A DNA stretch of 12,739 bases from Thermoplasmata archaeon (GCA_027314845.1 DAHVAA010000026.1:1-12739), one strand, 5' to 3'; shown: positions 1-6,019, counted from the stretch's first letter. Notes: generated from the letters alone by a model not told the origin. Program-made: numbers and translations.

Positions 1-133
1 GCTCCGGGACCTGGTGGACGTCCCGTTGGTCGTGCCTTCGAACAGCATGCAGCACATCGAGGACGTCCATCTCCTGGTCTGCCACCTGCTGACGGCGTAC
101 CTGAGGGACGAACAGCCCGGCGCGTCCCGATGA
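1..133 (+). CDS. SIS-domain phosphosugar isomerase, GmhA-like, C-terminal fragment
   Basis: Only the last 43 codons are present, read from base 2 to a TGA at 131-133; the start lies outside the window. The visible part has a VPSNS stretch followed by an amphipathic helix containing QHIEDVHLLVCHLL. That is the typical C-terminal signature of sedoheptulose-7-phosphate isomerases and related SIS proteins, where the Ser/Thr-rich segment contacts sugar phosphate and the following helix closes the fold. Family knowledge: GmhA converts sedoheptulose 7-phosphate to D-glycero-manno-heptose 7-phosphate for surface glycans. The TGA overlaps the ATG of the next gene (ATGA), so the two are probably translated together. 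The exact sugar substrate cannot be read from this fragment; other SIS isomerases remain possible. Confidence 0.68.
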   Translation, partial: LRDLVDVPLVVPSNSMQHIEDVHLLVCHLLTAYLRDEQPGASR

Positions 134-966
134 CCATCGTCCGGGTCCGGGACTACATGGTGCTCGAGGTCGAGCACCTGCGCGAGACCGCCACGGTGGG
201 CCAGGCGATCTCCCGATTGACTCGGAGCCGTCACCACGGGTTGCCCGTGACCGACGCCCGCGGCCACCTGGTCGGGTTCGTCAGTGCGAAGGAGCTCCTC
301 CGCCACGCGGCGGAGGCGGCGACGCCCCTCGGGAAGATCATCCGACCGGGGACGTACACCGCGTATCCCGACACCGTGCTCGATGACGCGGCGCGGATCA
401 TGTTCCGCTTCGGATTGCGCGACCTCCCCATCATCGACACCGACGGCCGGCTCTGCGGCATGATCTCGAACCTCGACATCGTACGGTCCCACTTCGAGCG
501 GGCTTCGCCCGCGAAGGCCGATACGCTGAAGCGGCTCCTCTCCGATCGCTACGGGCTGGCGTTCTCCTTCCACCGCGGGCTCGTGCCGATCGACCGCCTC
601 ACGCCGACCCAGTGGAAGGTCTTCGAGGACGAGCTCGAGGGCCGGCGCTACGAGCTCGAGCGGGGCTTCGCGGAGCCGGTCCTCGTGCTGCAGAAGGGAG
701 ACCGCTGGATCCTGGTCGACGGGCACCACCGGGCGCTCGCCGCCCGCGAGATGGGCCTCGCGCAGCTTCAGGCGTTCGTCCTTACGTGCGACCGGCCCGA
801 GCAGTTCGCGAGCCTGGAGACCGGCTTCGAACGCATCGCGAAGGAGCACCACCTCGGGAGCGTCTCCGACATCGAGATCGACCGTTCGAGCCACCACCCG
901 CTCATCGAAGTGACGACCCAGCTCATCCGACGGTTCGAAGGGAGCGACCTCTCCTCGGAACCGTAG
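130..966 (+). CDS. CBS-domain pair fused to ParB/SerK-like domain
   Basis: 278 aa, soluble. Residues about 1-63 and 68-122 form two CBS motifs, with the usual patterns GLPVTDARGHLVGFVS and DLPIIDTDGRLCGMIS, so a nucleotide-sensing Bateman module is expected. Residues about 148-225 resemble the ParB/Srx superfamily: VPIDRLTP start, a helix, a beta strand and DGHHR at 197-201 followed by an Ala-rich helix. The last ~50 residues are charged and not assigned. Family knowledge: ParB-fold proteins include DNA-partition CTPases and also small-molecule kinases (SerK, SbnI) that phosphorylate free serine. No helix-turn-helix DNA-binding half of a true ParB is seen, so a nucleotide-controlled small-molecule kinase is more attractive than chromosome partition; this is inference. 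The start is fixed by the ATGA overlap with the upstream isomerase. It ends with TAG. Confidence 0.75.
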   Translation: MTIVRVRDYMVLEVEHLRETATVGQAISRLTRSRHHGLPVTDARGHLVGFVSAKELLRHAAEAATPLGKIIRPGTYTAYPDTVLDDAARIMFRFGLRDLPIIDTDGRLCGMISNLDIVRSHFERASPAKADTLKRLLSDRYGLAFSFHRGLVPIDRLTPTQWKVFEDELEGRRYELERGFAEPVLVLQKGDRWILVDGHHRALAAREMGLAQLQAFVLTCDRPEQFASLETGFERIAKEHHLGSVSDIEIDRSSHHPLIEVTTQLIRRFEGSDLSSEP

Positions 967-983
967 GAAGGTCGCAACCCTAG

Positions 984-992
984 GCATAAGAA
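984..992 (+). promoter_or_regulatory. TATA-like element, CATAAG type
   Basis: GCATAAGAA lies in the 51-nt gap after the CBS gene, with its centre about 30 nt before the ATG at 1018. With the archaeal spacing of about 26 nt from TATA box to transcription start, the transcript would begin about 5 nt before the ATG. This is an A/T island in very GC-rich sequence. The same CATAAG core occurs before the AbrB-PhoU gene. Confidence 0.45.
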
Positions 993-1017
993 AGCGGCCG
1001 AGGTCCCACCTCAAGCG

Positions 1018-1971
1018 ATGGAACTCCCGCTGCCGCCGCTCTCGATCGATGCGACGCTCGTGCCGTTCGCGGTCGTCGCGATCTCGATGATCGGCGTGAC
1101 GATCTTCCTGCTCGCGAAGATCCTGCCGTCCGACGGTCGCCCCCCGCTCGTCACGCAGATGGTCCTCGCGCTCGCCGTGCTCGCCGGTGGCAGCCTGCTG
1201 ATCCTTGCGCTGCTCTTCGTCTTCCTCAACCCGAACGGGACCGACTCCTGGACCTGGGTGCTGATGTCGTTCAATTTCATGATGATGGCCCCGGCCGGCA
1301 TCTGGTTCATCGGGGTTATCCTGTTCCGCGACCGCCGCGTCCGCACGGACAGCTGGGCCTGGCCCGCCACCATCGCGACCGTGACGACCGGCTCGGAAGC
1401 GCTGATGGGGGTCCTCTTCGTCACCGGGGTGGCCGCCTCGACGCCCGACCTCGCCACCGCGCTCGCTGAGGGACTCACCTCGGTCTGGTTCTTCTGGTCG
1501 ATGGCGGGCGTGATGGCGGCGTTGCTCCTTTGGGCGCCGCTCTCTCGCATCGAGCGCCGCGCGCTCTCCGCGCTCACGCTCTCCGCGGCCGTCGCACCGT
1601 GGGTCACGGCGTACCCAACTGTCGGCGGCGCGGCGATGGGCGCGATCATGGCCGTGGTGTTCGTGCTCCTGCTTCGACCCCTGCTCGGCGGGGAGGTCGC
1701 CGGCCGGGAGGTCGGTCTGCTGTTCGGGCTCGCGGGGGCGTTCCTCGCGATGGCGATCGCCGGGCTCGTGGTCGCCGCGACCGGGGGCCGCACGCTCGCC
1801 GACCTCGGTTTCGGAGGGACCATGGGCGCAGTGATGGCGGTCGAGATCGCCTATCTGTTCCGCCGATTCTATCACGGAGCGGCCCACTCGCCCTGGGTCG
1901 CCCGGGCTCCCGAGGAGCCGCGACCCGCCGAGTGGGCGGCCGGTCGCCCGAGCCCGGTTCTCGAGCGCTGA
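1018..1971 (+). CDS. Polytopic membrane protein of unknown function
   Basis: 317 aa, not recognised. The first ~290 residues form about eight hydrophobic segments (roughly 16-36, 44-70, 78-103, 113-139, 147-173, 182-222 which may be two helices, 228-252, 260-285). A short polar, Pro-rich cytoplasmic-looking tail follows. There is no signal peptide beyond the first helix, no cysteine, no haem-ligand His pair and no transporter motif that I recognise. It is not an oxidase subunit III by eye, because the family's conserved Glu/His signatures are absent. A TATA-like element ends ~28 nt upstream, so it is probably the first gene of its own short transcript. Location beside the electron-transfer genes hints at a membrane bioenergetic or assembly role, but that is only context. 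Confidence 0.7.
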   Translation: MELPLPPLSIDATLVPFAVVAISMIGVTIFLLAKILPSDGRPPLVTQMVLALAVLAGGSLLILALLFVFLNPNGTDSWTWVLMSFNFMMMAPAGIWFIGVILFRDRRVRTDSWAWPATIATVTTGSEALMGVLFVTGVAASTPDLATALAEGLTSVWFFWSMAGVMAALLLWAPLSRIERRALSALTLSAAVAPWVTAYPTVGGAAMGAIMAVVFVLLLRPLLGGEVAGREVGLLFGLAGAFLAMAIAGLVVAATGGRTLADLGFGGTMGAVMAVEIAYLFRRFYHGAAHSPWVARAPEEPRPAEWAAGRPSPVLER

Positions 1972-2033
1972 TCGACGCCGCGCAACCCTCGGCGGCGACG
2001 CGCCGGACCGGGGCGCAAAGCGATTCGTACACT

Positions 2034-2044
2034 ACCCATATCAA
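2034..2044 (+). promoter_or_regulatory. TATA-like element before cupredoxin 1
   Basis: ACCCATATCAA is an A/T island in the GC-rich 107-nt gap after the membrane-protein gene. Its centre is about 40 nt before the chosen GTG at 2079, which would give a leader of roughly 12-15 nt. The remainder of the gap shows nothing else recognisable. Confidence 0.4.
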
Positions 2045-2078
2045 CCGTCCCCAGGTCTCCGCGCCGTCAGGGGACACC

Positions 2079-3116
2079 GTGAGCGATACGCCGAGCGCAC
2101 GACCGCCCCCGTCGGGGTTCCGGCGGGCGCTCCCTTGGCTCGTGGCCGGCCTTCTCCTCGCGAGCATCGGCCTTCCGAGCGCCGCGGCGCTCGGCACGGT
2201 ACCTTCCGCGCCCCTCATCGGGTACGCTCACGCTGTCGCATCGACCGAGAACCTCTCGATCAATCTGACCGATCAGCCGTCGTTCTCTCCGCGCTTTTCG
2301 AGCGCCCCCGCGGGCACCTCGGTCGCGATCCATCTCGTCAACCTCGGGGCCTATACGCACACCTTCACCCTGTCGTCGCAACCGAACGTTGTCCTGCCGC
2401 CGAGCTGGTCTCCGGCCGAGCTGGATGCGTACTTCCAGACGAACGGCTCGCTCGCGAACGTGTCGCTGGCTCCCGGGGCGAGCGGCTGGGCGAACCTCAC
2501 CTTCAACGCCTCGCTCGGGCTCTCTTCCTTCGAGTTCGTGTCGGTCGTGCCCTACCAGTTCCAGGCCGGGATGTTCGGGTTTCTTAACCTCACCTCGGTC
2601 GGTCCCGGGCTCGCGCTGTCGGAGAACACGACGGACGGGCTCCTCTTCGTCCCGAACGTCCTGGCCGCCGCGCCGTCGCACTATCCCGCGACGATCGACG
2701 TCCTCGTCACGAACCAGGGAAGCTTCGGCCACACCTTCACGCTCGCCCCGCAGTCGAACGTGACGCTCTCGCCGGGGAACTTCACACAGTACTTCCAGCA
2801 GCACCCGCCACTCGTCTCGGTGAACGTACCGTCCGGTGGGGGTTCGACGGTGTGGGCGAACTTCACGGTCACCGGCCCGGGGGTCTACCAGTACATCTGC
2901 GAGATCCCCGGACACTTCGCGAGCGGGATGGACGGGTTCCTCTATGTCGGAGCCTCTCCGCCGCCGCCACCCGCGGTTCCGAGCACCGCGATCGTCGAGG
3001 GATGGGTCCTCGCCGGGTCCGCGGCCCTGGTCGCGGTCGGTGTCGTCATCGCGCTCGTCGCCTCCTTCACGGGCCGCTTCCCCCGGGCGCCGAGCTCGGG
3101 CGGTGGACACCACTGA
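2079..3116 (+). CDS. Membrane-tethered tandem cupredoxin (blue copper protein)
   Basis: 345 aa from a GTG at 2079, chosen because it leaves a short basic n-region (FRR at 14-16) before a hydrophobic signal helix (~19-38) and sits below a TATA-like element; the reading frame is open much farther upstream. Two cupredoxin domains follow. Domain 2 (about 180-292) has the full type-1 copper set: H218 in GHTF, then C274, H279 and M284 in the C-x4-H-x4-M loop. Domain 1 (about 55-172) keeps H94 in THTF and M165, but Ser155 and Gln160 occupy the Cys and His positions, so it should not bind type-1 copper. A Pro-rich linker, one C-terminal transmembrane helix (~306-330) and a GGGHH end follow. Many NxS/T sequons fit an extracellular archaeal glycoprotein. 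It likely carries electrons to the neighbouring CuA oxidase subunit; sulfocyanin-like is the nearest description. Confidence 0.82.
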   Translation: MSDTPSARPPPSGFRRALPWLVAGLLLASIGLPSAAALGTVPSAPLIGYAHAVASTENLSINLTDQPSFSPRFSSAPAGTSVAIHLVNLGAYTHTFTLSSQPNVVLPPSWSPAELDAYFQTNGSLANVSLAPGASGWANLTFNASLGLSSFEFVSVVPYQFQAGMFGFLNLTSVGPGLALSENTTDGLLFVPNVLAAAPSHYPATIDVLVTNQGSFGHTFTLAPQSNVTLSPGNFTQYFQQHPPLVSVNVPSGGGSTVWANFTVTGPGVYQYICEIPGHFASGMDGFLYVGASPPPPPAVPSTAIVEGWVLAGSAALVAVGVVIALVASFTGRFPRAPSSGGGHH

Positions 3117-3180
3117 CCGGCCGCGCATCCCTCCGGATGAATCGTTCGACGGGGGGTGCGGACCCTACGGTCTACCGAAG

Positions 3181-3208
3181 GGAGCGGGCGCGGGCGACCG
3201 CCCGCTTC
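3181..3208. other. GC-rich hairpin in convergent intergenic gap
   Basis: The 141-nt gap 3117-3257 lies between the converging cupredoxin and subunit II genes. GCGGGCG (3184-3190) pairs perfectly with CGCCCGC (3199-3205) around an 8-nt loop, and flanking bases extend the stem to about ten pairs with one G-U. No T-tract follows on either strand, so a classical terminator is not shown. It could mark or protect transcript ends. Nothing else is seen in the gap. Confidence 0.3.
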
Positions 3209-3257
3209 GCCCGTCCGGTTGTCGCGCCCGCATCACCGCGATGCGCGCCGCCCACCG

Positions 3258-3716
3258 TCACGTGATCACGAGGAACGAGCGCATCGTCCCGTGGTAGGTC
3301 CCACAGAACTCGGTACACTGGATCAGGTACTCCGTACCCGCCGCCGCGACCGGTACGCTGAATGCGAAGTGGTTCATGCGGCCGGGGATCGCGTCGATCC
3401 GCACTCCGAGCTGAGGAATGTTGAACGAATGGATGACATCCGCGCTCGTGACGTTGATCTGTACGACCGCCCCGGGCGGAGCCCAGAGCGCCCCTCCGCT
3501 CACTGAGTTGGTGGTGGGGTCGTACGTCGAGATCACGTCCGTGCCGTTGGTGTACTTGAACTCCCAGTACCACTGGTGACCGATCACCTCGACGTACTCC
3601 GTCGGCTGTGCCGGCAGGCTGTCGAGGTGATAGACGAGGACGGTGGAGTAGACGGCCACCCCCGCCAGGAGGCCGACCACGACGAGGGTCCAGGCGACCT
3701 CGAGCTTGTTAACCAT
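3258..3716 (-). CDS. coxB: Cytochrome c oxidase subunit II, CuA half (TM2 + cupredoxin)
   Basis: 152 aa. The N-terminus starts with NKLEVAWT, the family signature that opens transmembrane helix 2 of subunit II, and the helix runs to about residue 30. GHQWYWEF (46-53) is the conserved aromatic segment near the electron entry site. The CuA site is complete: H96 in DVIHSF, then C134, E136, C138, H142 and M145. It receives electrons from a donor outside the membrane and passes them to haem a of subunit I. Usual subunit II proteins carry both helices in one chain; here helix 1 is in the preceding ORF, which overlaps by 8 nt in another frame. It converges on cupredoxin 1 and is separated from coxA by over 6 kb, on the opposite strand. 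Confidence 0.93.
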   Translation of the reverse strand: MVNKLEVAWTLVVVGLLAGVAVYSTVLVYHLDSLPAQPTEYVEVIGHQWYWEFKYTNGTDVISTYDPTTNSVSGGALWAPPGAVVQINVTSADVIHSFNIPQLGVRIDAIPGRMNHFAFSVPVAAAGTEYLIQCTEFCGTYHGTMRSFLVIT

Positions 3717-3936
3717 AGCGTCGCCCCTTCACCTTGGGGTCCCGGTACTTCCAGAGCGCGTAGGCCAGGAAGGCGAACGTTACGATCGCCCCCGCCGCGC
3801 TGATCGCGATCATCACCCAGATGAGCGAGTTCGTCTGATCGAGGTTCGTCGATCCGGTACCCGCGAGAAAGGCGAACGGGGCGATCCCGACGCCGAGTGC
3901 TTCCCGACTCCGTCGAGCGAGGCTGCGGTCCGCCAC
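3709..3936 (-). CDS. Subunit II N-terminal half (TM1), separate ORF
   Basis: 75 aa from a GTG. A polar N-terminus is followed by one transmembrane helix (about 38-61) ending in ALWKYRD and a basic tail. That is the pattern that closes helix 1 of subunit II (helix, then K/R-Y-R), just before the segment leading to helix 2. The TAA stop lies within an 8-nt overlap, ATGGTTAA, with the start of the CuA half. Dropping one T from GGTTAAC would join the ORFs as ...RRYGNKLEVAWT, which reads like a normal subunit II. So this is either a real two-gene subunit II with coupled translation or a one-base frameshift (mutation or sequence error). The GTG lies about 26 nt from a TATA-like element, fitting a leaderless transcript. 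Confidence 0.75.
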   Translation of the reverse strand: MADRSLARRSREALGVGIAPFAFLAGTGSTNLDQTNSLIWVMIAISAAGAIVTFAFLAYALWKYRDPKVKGRRYG

Positions 3937-3956
3937 GACCCGAAGGGGAGGGTCGA

Positions 3957-3968
3957 GCTACATATTCC
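3957..3968. promoter_or_regulatory. Shared TATA-like element in divergent promoter region
   Basis: The gap between the divergent subunit II gene (GTG ending at 3936) and cupredoxin 2 contains one clear A/T island, GCTACATATTCC, close to symmetric (ACATATT / AATATGT). On the minus strand its centre is ~26 nt from the GTG, ideal for a leaderless transcript. On the plus strand it would start transcription near 3990, upstream of the cupredoxin. One element may serve both directions. Confidence 0.42.
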
Positions 3969-4003
3969 CCGCGTACGAACCGCAACGCGCTCGGGGGACC
4001 GTC

Positions 4004-4807
4004 GTGCGCCCCCCCGAAACTCGGCCCCGTACGTACGGAGGGGCTTTGAACCACACGCCCCGTCCCGCGGTCGGTCGCTTCCGGGGGAAGAAAGTGTTCC
4101 GGTCCGTCAGGACGCGCGCGGTCGCGCTCGGAGTGGCCGTTCTGTTGATGGTCTCCCTGTTCGCCGCCGCCGGCTTGAGCCGGGCGTCGCCCACCACCGG
4201 GGTCGAGACCGATGCGTCCTCGTCGCTCGACGTCACTGCGGCCTCGGGGTTCAAGTTCGTCCAAAGCACCTACCAGCAGCTCCCCACCGGAACGAACATC
4301 TCGGTGAGCTTCACCGATGGTGACACGCTGGCCCACACCTTCTCGATCCTGAACCGACAGGGCGTGGTCATCCCCTCGAGCACGACGACCACCGAGCTCG
4401 AACAGCTCTTCACCACTTACGGCGCGCTCGTTTCCCTCAATGCGACCAGCGCCGGCGCGGTGGCGTCCGGTTCGTTCTCCGCGCCCGCGACCGCCGGCTG
4501 GTACGAGTTCGTCTGTCTGGAGCCTGGTCACTTCCAGGAGGGGATGTACGGGTTCGTCGCCTTCGGTATGAACCTCCCGGCCAACATCTCGGTCTCCTCT
4601 CCGTCGACCGGCCCCGGGGCGGCGGTCTTCATCATCAGCGGTACGATCGTTTCGCTGGTCGTCATCGCACTCGTCCTGGGTTTCGTCTTCGGCCAGCGCC
4701 GGGGGGCCTTACACGAAATGCCGCCCGAACGGCTCGGCTATCCGGAGCCCTCCGCCCCCGCTCCCGAGAGCGTGGCACCGCCCCCCATCGACCACCCGAA
4801 GGGTTGA
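4004..4807 (+). CDS. Membrane-tethered cupredoxin, sulfocyanin-like
   Basis: 267 aa from GTG 4004. The start is uncertain: TTG 4046 has a good upstream GGAGGGG (4037-4043), and GTG 4094 lies just before the basic residues and signal helix. All are in frame and give the same mature protein. A hydrophobic helix (~38-57 in the long form) is followed by one cupredoxin domain (about 72-188). The type-1 copper ligands are H111 in AHTF, then C171, H176 and M181 in CLEPGHFQEGM. One C-terminal transmembrane helix (~206-229) and a Pro/Glu-rich cytoplasmic tail end it. Its copper loop closely resembles domain 2 of the other cupredoxin, suggesting duplication. Role inferred: electron shuttle between the Rieske/cytochrome b complex and CuA of subunit II, from which it diverges. 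Confidence 0.83.
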   Translation: MRPPETRPRTYGGALNHTPRPAVGRFRGKKVFRSVRTRAVALGVAVLLMVSLFAAAGLSRASPTTGVETDASSSLDVTAASGFKFVQSTYQQLPTGTNISVSFTDGDTLAHTFSILNRQGVVIPSSTTTTELEQLFTTYGALVSLNATSAGAVASGSFSAPATAGWYEFVCLEPGHFQEGMYGFVAFGMNLPANISVSSPSTGPGAAVFIISGTIVSLVVIALVLGFVFGQRRGALHEMPPERLGYPEPSAPAPESVAPPPIDHPKG

Positions 4808-4855
4808 GCCTCGACCGAGCGCGCCCGACCCCGGCGGGCTCGCAACGCTCAAATG

Positions 4856-4882
4856 GAGGTCCTCTCATAAGCTACGGACCTC
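4856..4882 (+). promoter_or_regulatory. TATA-like element bracketed by perfect 7-bp inverted repeat
   Basis: GAGGTCC (4856-4862) and GGACCTC (4876-4882) are exact reverse complements separated by 13 nt. The A/T core CATAAG (4866-4871) lies in the spacer. The predicted transcription start is about 4895, ~10 nt before the ATG at 4905. A dimeric regulator bound here would block TATA-binding protein. The gene downstream begins with an AbrB-type DNA-binding domain, so self-repression is the simple hypothesis. Confidence 0.45.
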
Positions 4883-4904
4883 GTAGTAGGTTGGGAACGG
4901 TCCA

Positions 4905-5360
4905 ATGGCGTGGGGAACCCCTAGCAGAGAGCGGCGCGTGCTGAAGGCCGGACACTCGTCGATCGCCGTCACGCTGCCGAAACCGTGGGCGGAAGCGATG
5001 AACCTTCGGCCGGGGGACCTGATCGTCTTCGACCAGAACGACGACGGCACGCTCTACCTCAAGCCCGCTCCGCTTCCCGGCGTGAGCACCACTGCGGCCC
5101 CGTTCCTGGTGCAGGCGCGCGCGTTCGACACGCCGGGGGTCCTCGAGCGACTGATCGTGGGCGCGTACCGGGTCGGCCACGACGCGATCGAAGTGCGGAC
5201 CGATGTCGCGCTCGCCCCCGAGCGGGTCGAAGAGATCTTGACGGCGGCCCGCGGCCTCCTGGGGGTCTCCGTGGGCGCGCAGGAGCCGAACCGAATGGTC
5301 CTTCAGAACTTCATCGTCCCGTCGAAGTACGAGCTGCCGCAGTTGGTGCAGCGCATGTAG
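4905..5360 (+). CDS. AbrB-domain / PhoU-family regulator, N-terminal part
   Basis: 151 aa. Residues about 10-53 are a SpoVT-AbrB swapped-hairpin domain (VLKAGHSSIAVTLPKPWAE, then LRPGDLIVF), a DNA-binding fold. Residues about 65-147 match the segment that in archaeal AbrB-PhoU proteins joins this domain to the PhoU helices (AYRVGHDAIEVR, LLGVSV, then VLQNF and ELPQL). The ORF ends QRM-TAG, where full-length relatives usually continue with RMY and the first PhoU helix. The next codon after the TAG is ATG in the same frame, and the downstream ORF supplies the missing PhoU-like helices. This may be a two-polypeptide version, a nonsense mutant (Tyr to amber by one base), or a sequence error. Family role: phosphate-linked or other transcriptional regulation. 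It likely controls itself through the inverted repeat upstream. Confidence 0.75.
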   Translation: MAWGTPSRERRVLKAGHSSIAVTLPKPWAEAMNLRPGDLIVFDQNDDGTLYLKPAPLPGVSTTAAPFLVQARAFDTPGVLERLIVGAYRVGHDAIEVRTDVALAPERVEEILTAARGLLGVSVGAQEPNRMVLQNFIVPSKYELPQLVQRM

Positions 5361-5951
5361 ATGATCCTCTTGGCGTTCCTCGAGGAGATGGAGGAGGTTC
5401 TCCAGCGCCGGACGCGCAGCCGGCGGCTCACGACGCTCAAGGAGGAAGCCGGAAAGGTCCTCGCCCTACTCGTCCGTCAGCTGTTCCTGGCCAGCCGCGA
5501 CTGGTCGCTCGCCCGCCGGATTGGGAGCCCGGACCCCCGTCAGCTCCTCGAGTGGCGGGTGGTCGTCCACGCGCTCCAAGAGCTCGCGGACCTCTTCGGC
5601 GAGACGCTCTCGGCGCTGAACGAGGAGACGGGGAAGCTCCCCGCCACCAGCCGAGACCTCCTCGCCGCCCACCTTCCCGAACTCAAAGCCGAGCTCAAAG
5701 CGGTCGTCGAAGCGTTGATGCACCCGTCGCTCGACCACGCCTGCGAGACGCATCACCGCAGCCTCGAGCTCGGCCGGGTCTGGACCGCGCCCGGACGGGC
5801 GACGCGCAAGGGAAAGGGCGGGACCCCTCCGATCCCCTCGACCGGCCGACTGCTCCAGCGGGCCACGGGCCACCTCGCGCATCTGGCAGGAGTCGCGATC
5901 GACCGGGCGGTCGCCGCCGGTACCGAGACGATTCTGGTCGAGGCCGCGTGA
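5361..5951 (+). CDS. PhoU-like helical protein, C-terminal part of the AbrB-PhoU gene
   Basis: 196 aa, almost all helical. The start ATG follows directly on the TAG of the upstream ORF and lies in the same reading frame. Residues about 25-82 (KEEAGKVLALLVRQLF, LLEWRVVVHALQELADLF) match a PhoU three-helix repeat. The acidic metal-binding pattern of classical PhoU repeats is weak here, with KEEAGKV where E-x-x-D type residues are expected. Residues about 95-135 look like the next helix set. A basic Gly/Pro-rich insert (145-163) and a last helix follow. Full-length archaeal relatives carry AbrB plus two PhoU repeats in one chain of about 340-350 aa, the sum of these two ORFs. Whether it is made by reinitiation, readthrough or not at all is open. 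Confidence 0.68.
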   Translation: MILLAFLEEMEEVLQRRTRSRRLTTLKEEAGKVLALLVRQLFLASRDWSLARRIGSPDPRQLLEWRVVVHALQELADLFGETLSALNEETGKLPATSRDLLAAHLPELKAELKAVVEALMHPSLDHACETHHRSLELGRVWTAPGRATRKGKGGTPPIPSTGRLLQRATGHLAHLAGVAIDRAVAAGTETILVEAA

Positions 5952-6011
5952 ACGGGTTTATCTGTCACGGGTACGGACAACCGGTACGGGTTCGGTCCTT
6001 CCCTACGAACG

Positions 6012-6019
6012 CCATATCG
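6012..6019 (+). promoter_or_regulatory. TATA-like element before tatA
   Basis: CCATATCG is the nearest A/T island to tatA, with its centre about 36 nt before the GTG at 6052. It would give transcription from about 6041. A second A/T island, GTTTATCTG, lies at 5956-5964. Between them GGTACGG occurs twice as a direct repeat (5970-5976 and 5983-5989), a possible regulator site. This 100-nt gap probably holds the promoter of the long respiratory operon. Confidence 0.35.

Noticed and set aside
1011..1823. 270-codon minus-strand open frame opposite the membrane protein
   Set aside because: Ser/Thr/Ala/Pro-rich antisense translation of a hydrophobic plus-strand protein; the plus frame has regular transmembrane segments and a promoter.
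1530..2078. Longer version of cupredoxin 1 starting far upstream
   Set aside because: The upstream part overlaps the membrane-protein gene out of frame and is Arg-rich; the signal helix and TATA-like element point to GTG 2079.
2067..3128. 353-codon minus-strand open frame opposite cupredoxin 1
   Set aside because: Arg/Glu/Gly-rich shadow; the plus strand has clear copper-ligand motifs.
3117..3257. tRNA or small RNA in the cupredoxin-CoxB gap
   Set aside because: No cloverleaf, TTCGA-type T-loop arrangement or CCA-like end found; only a GC hairpin.
5358..5360. TAG read as pyrrolysine or reassigned genome-wide
   Set aside because: At least four other genes in the window end properly at TAG with downstream genes starting in place, so general recoding is unlikely; local readthrough is not excluded.
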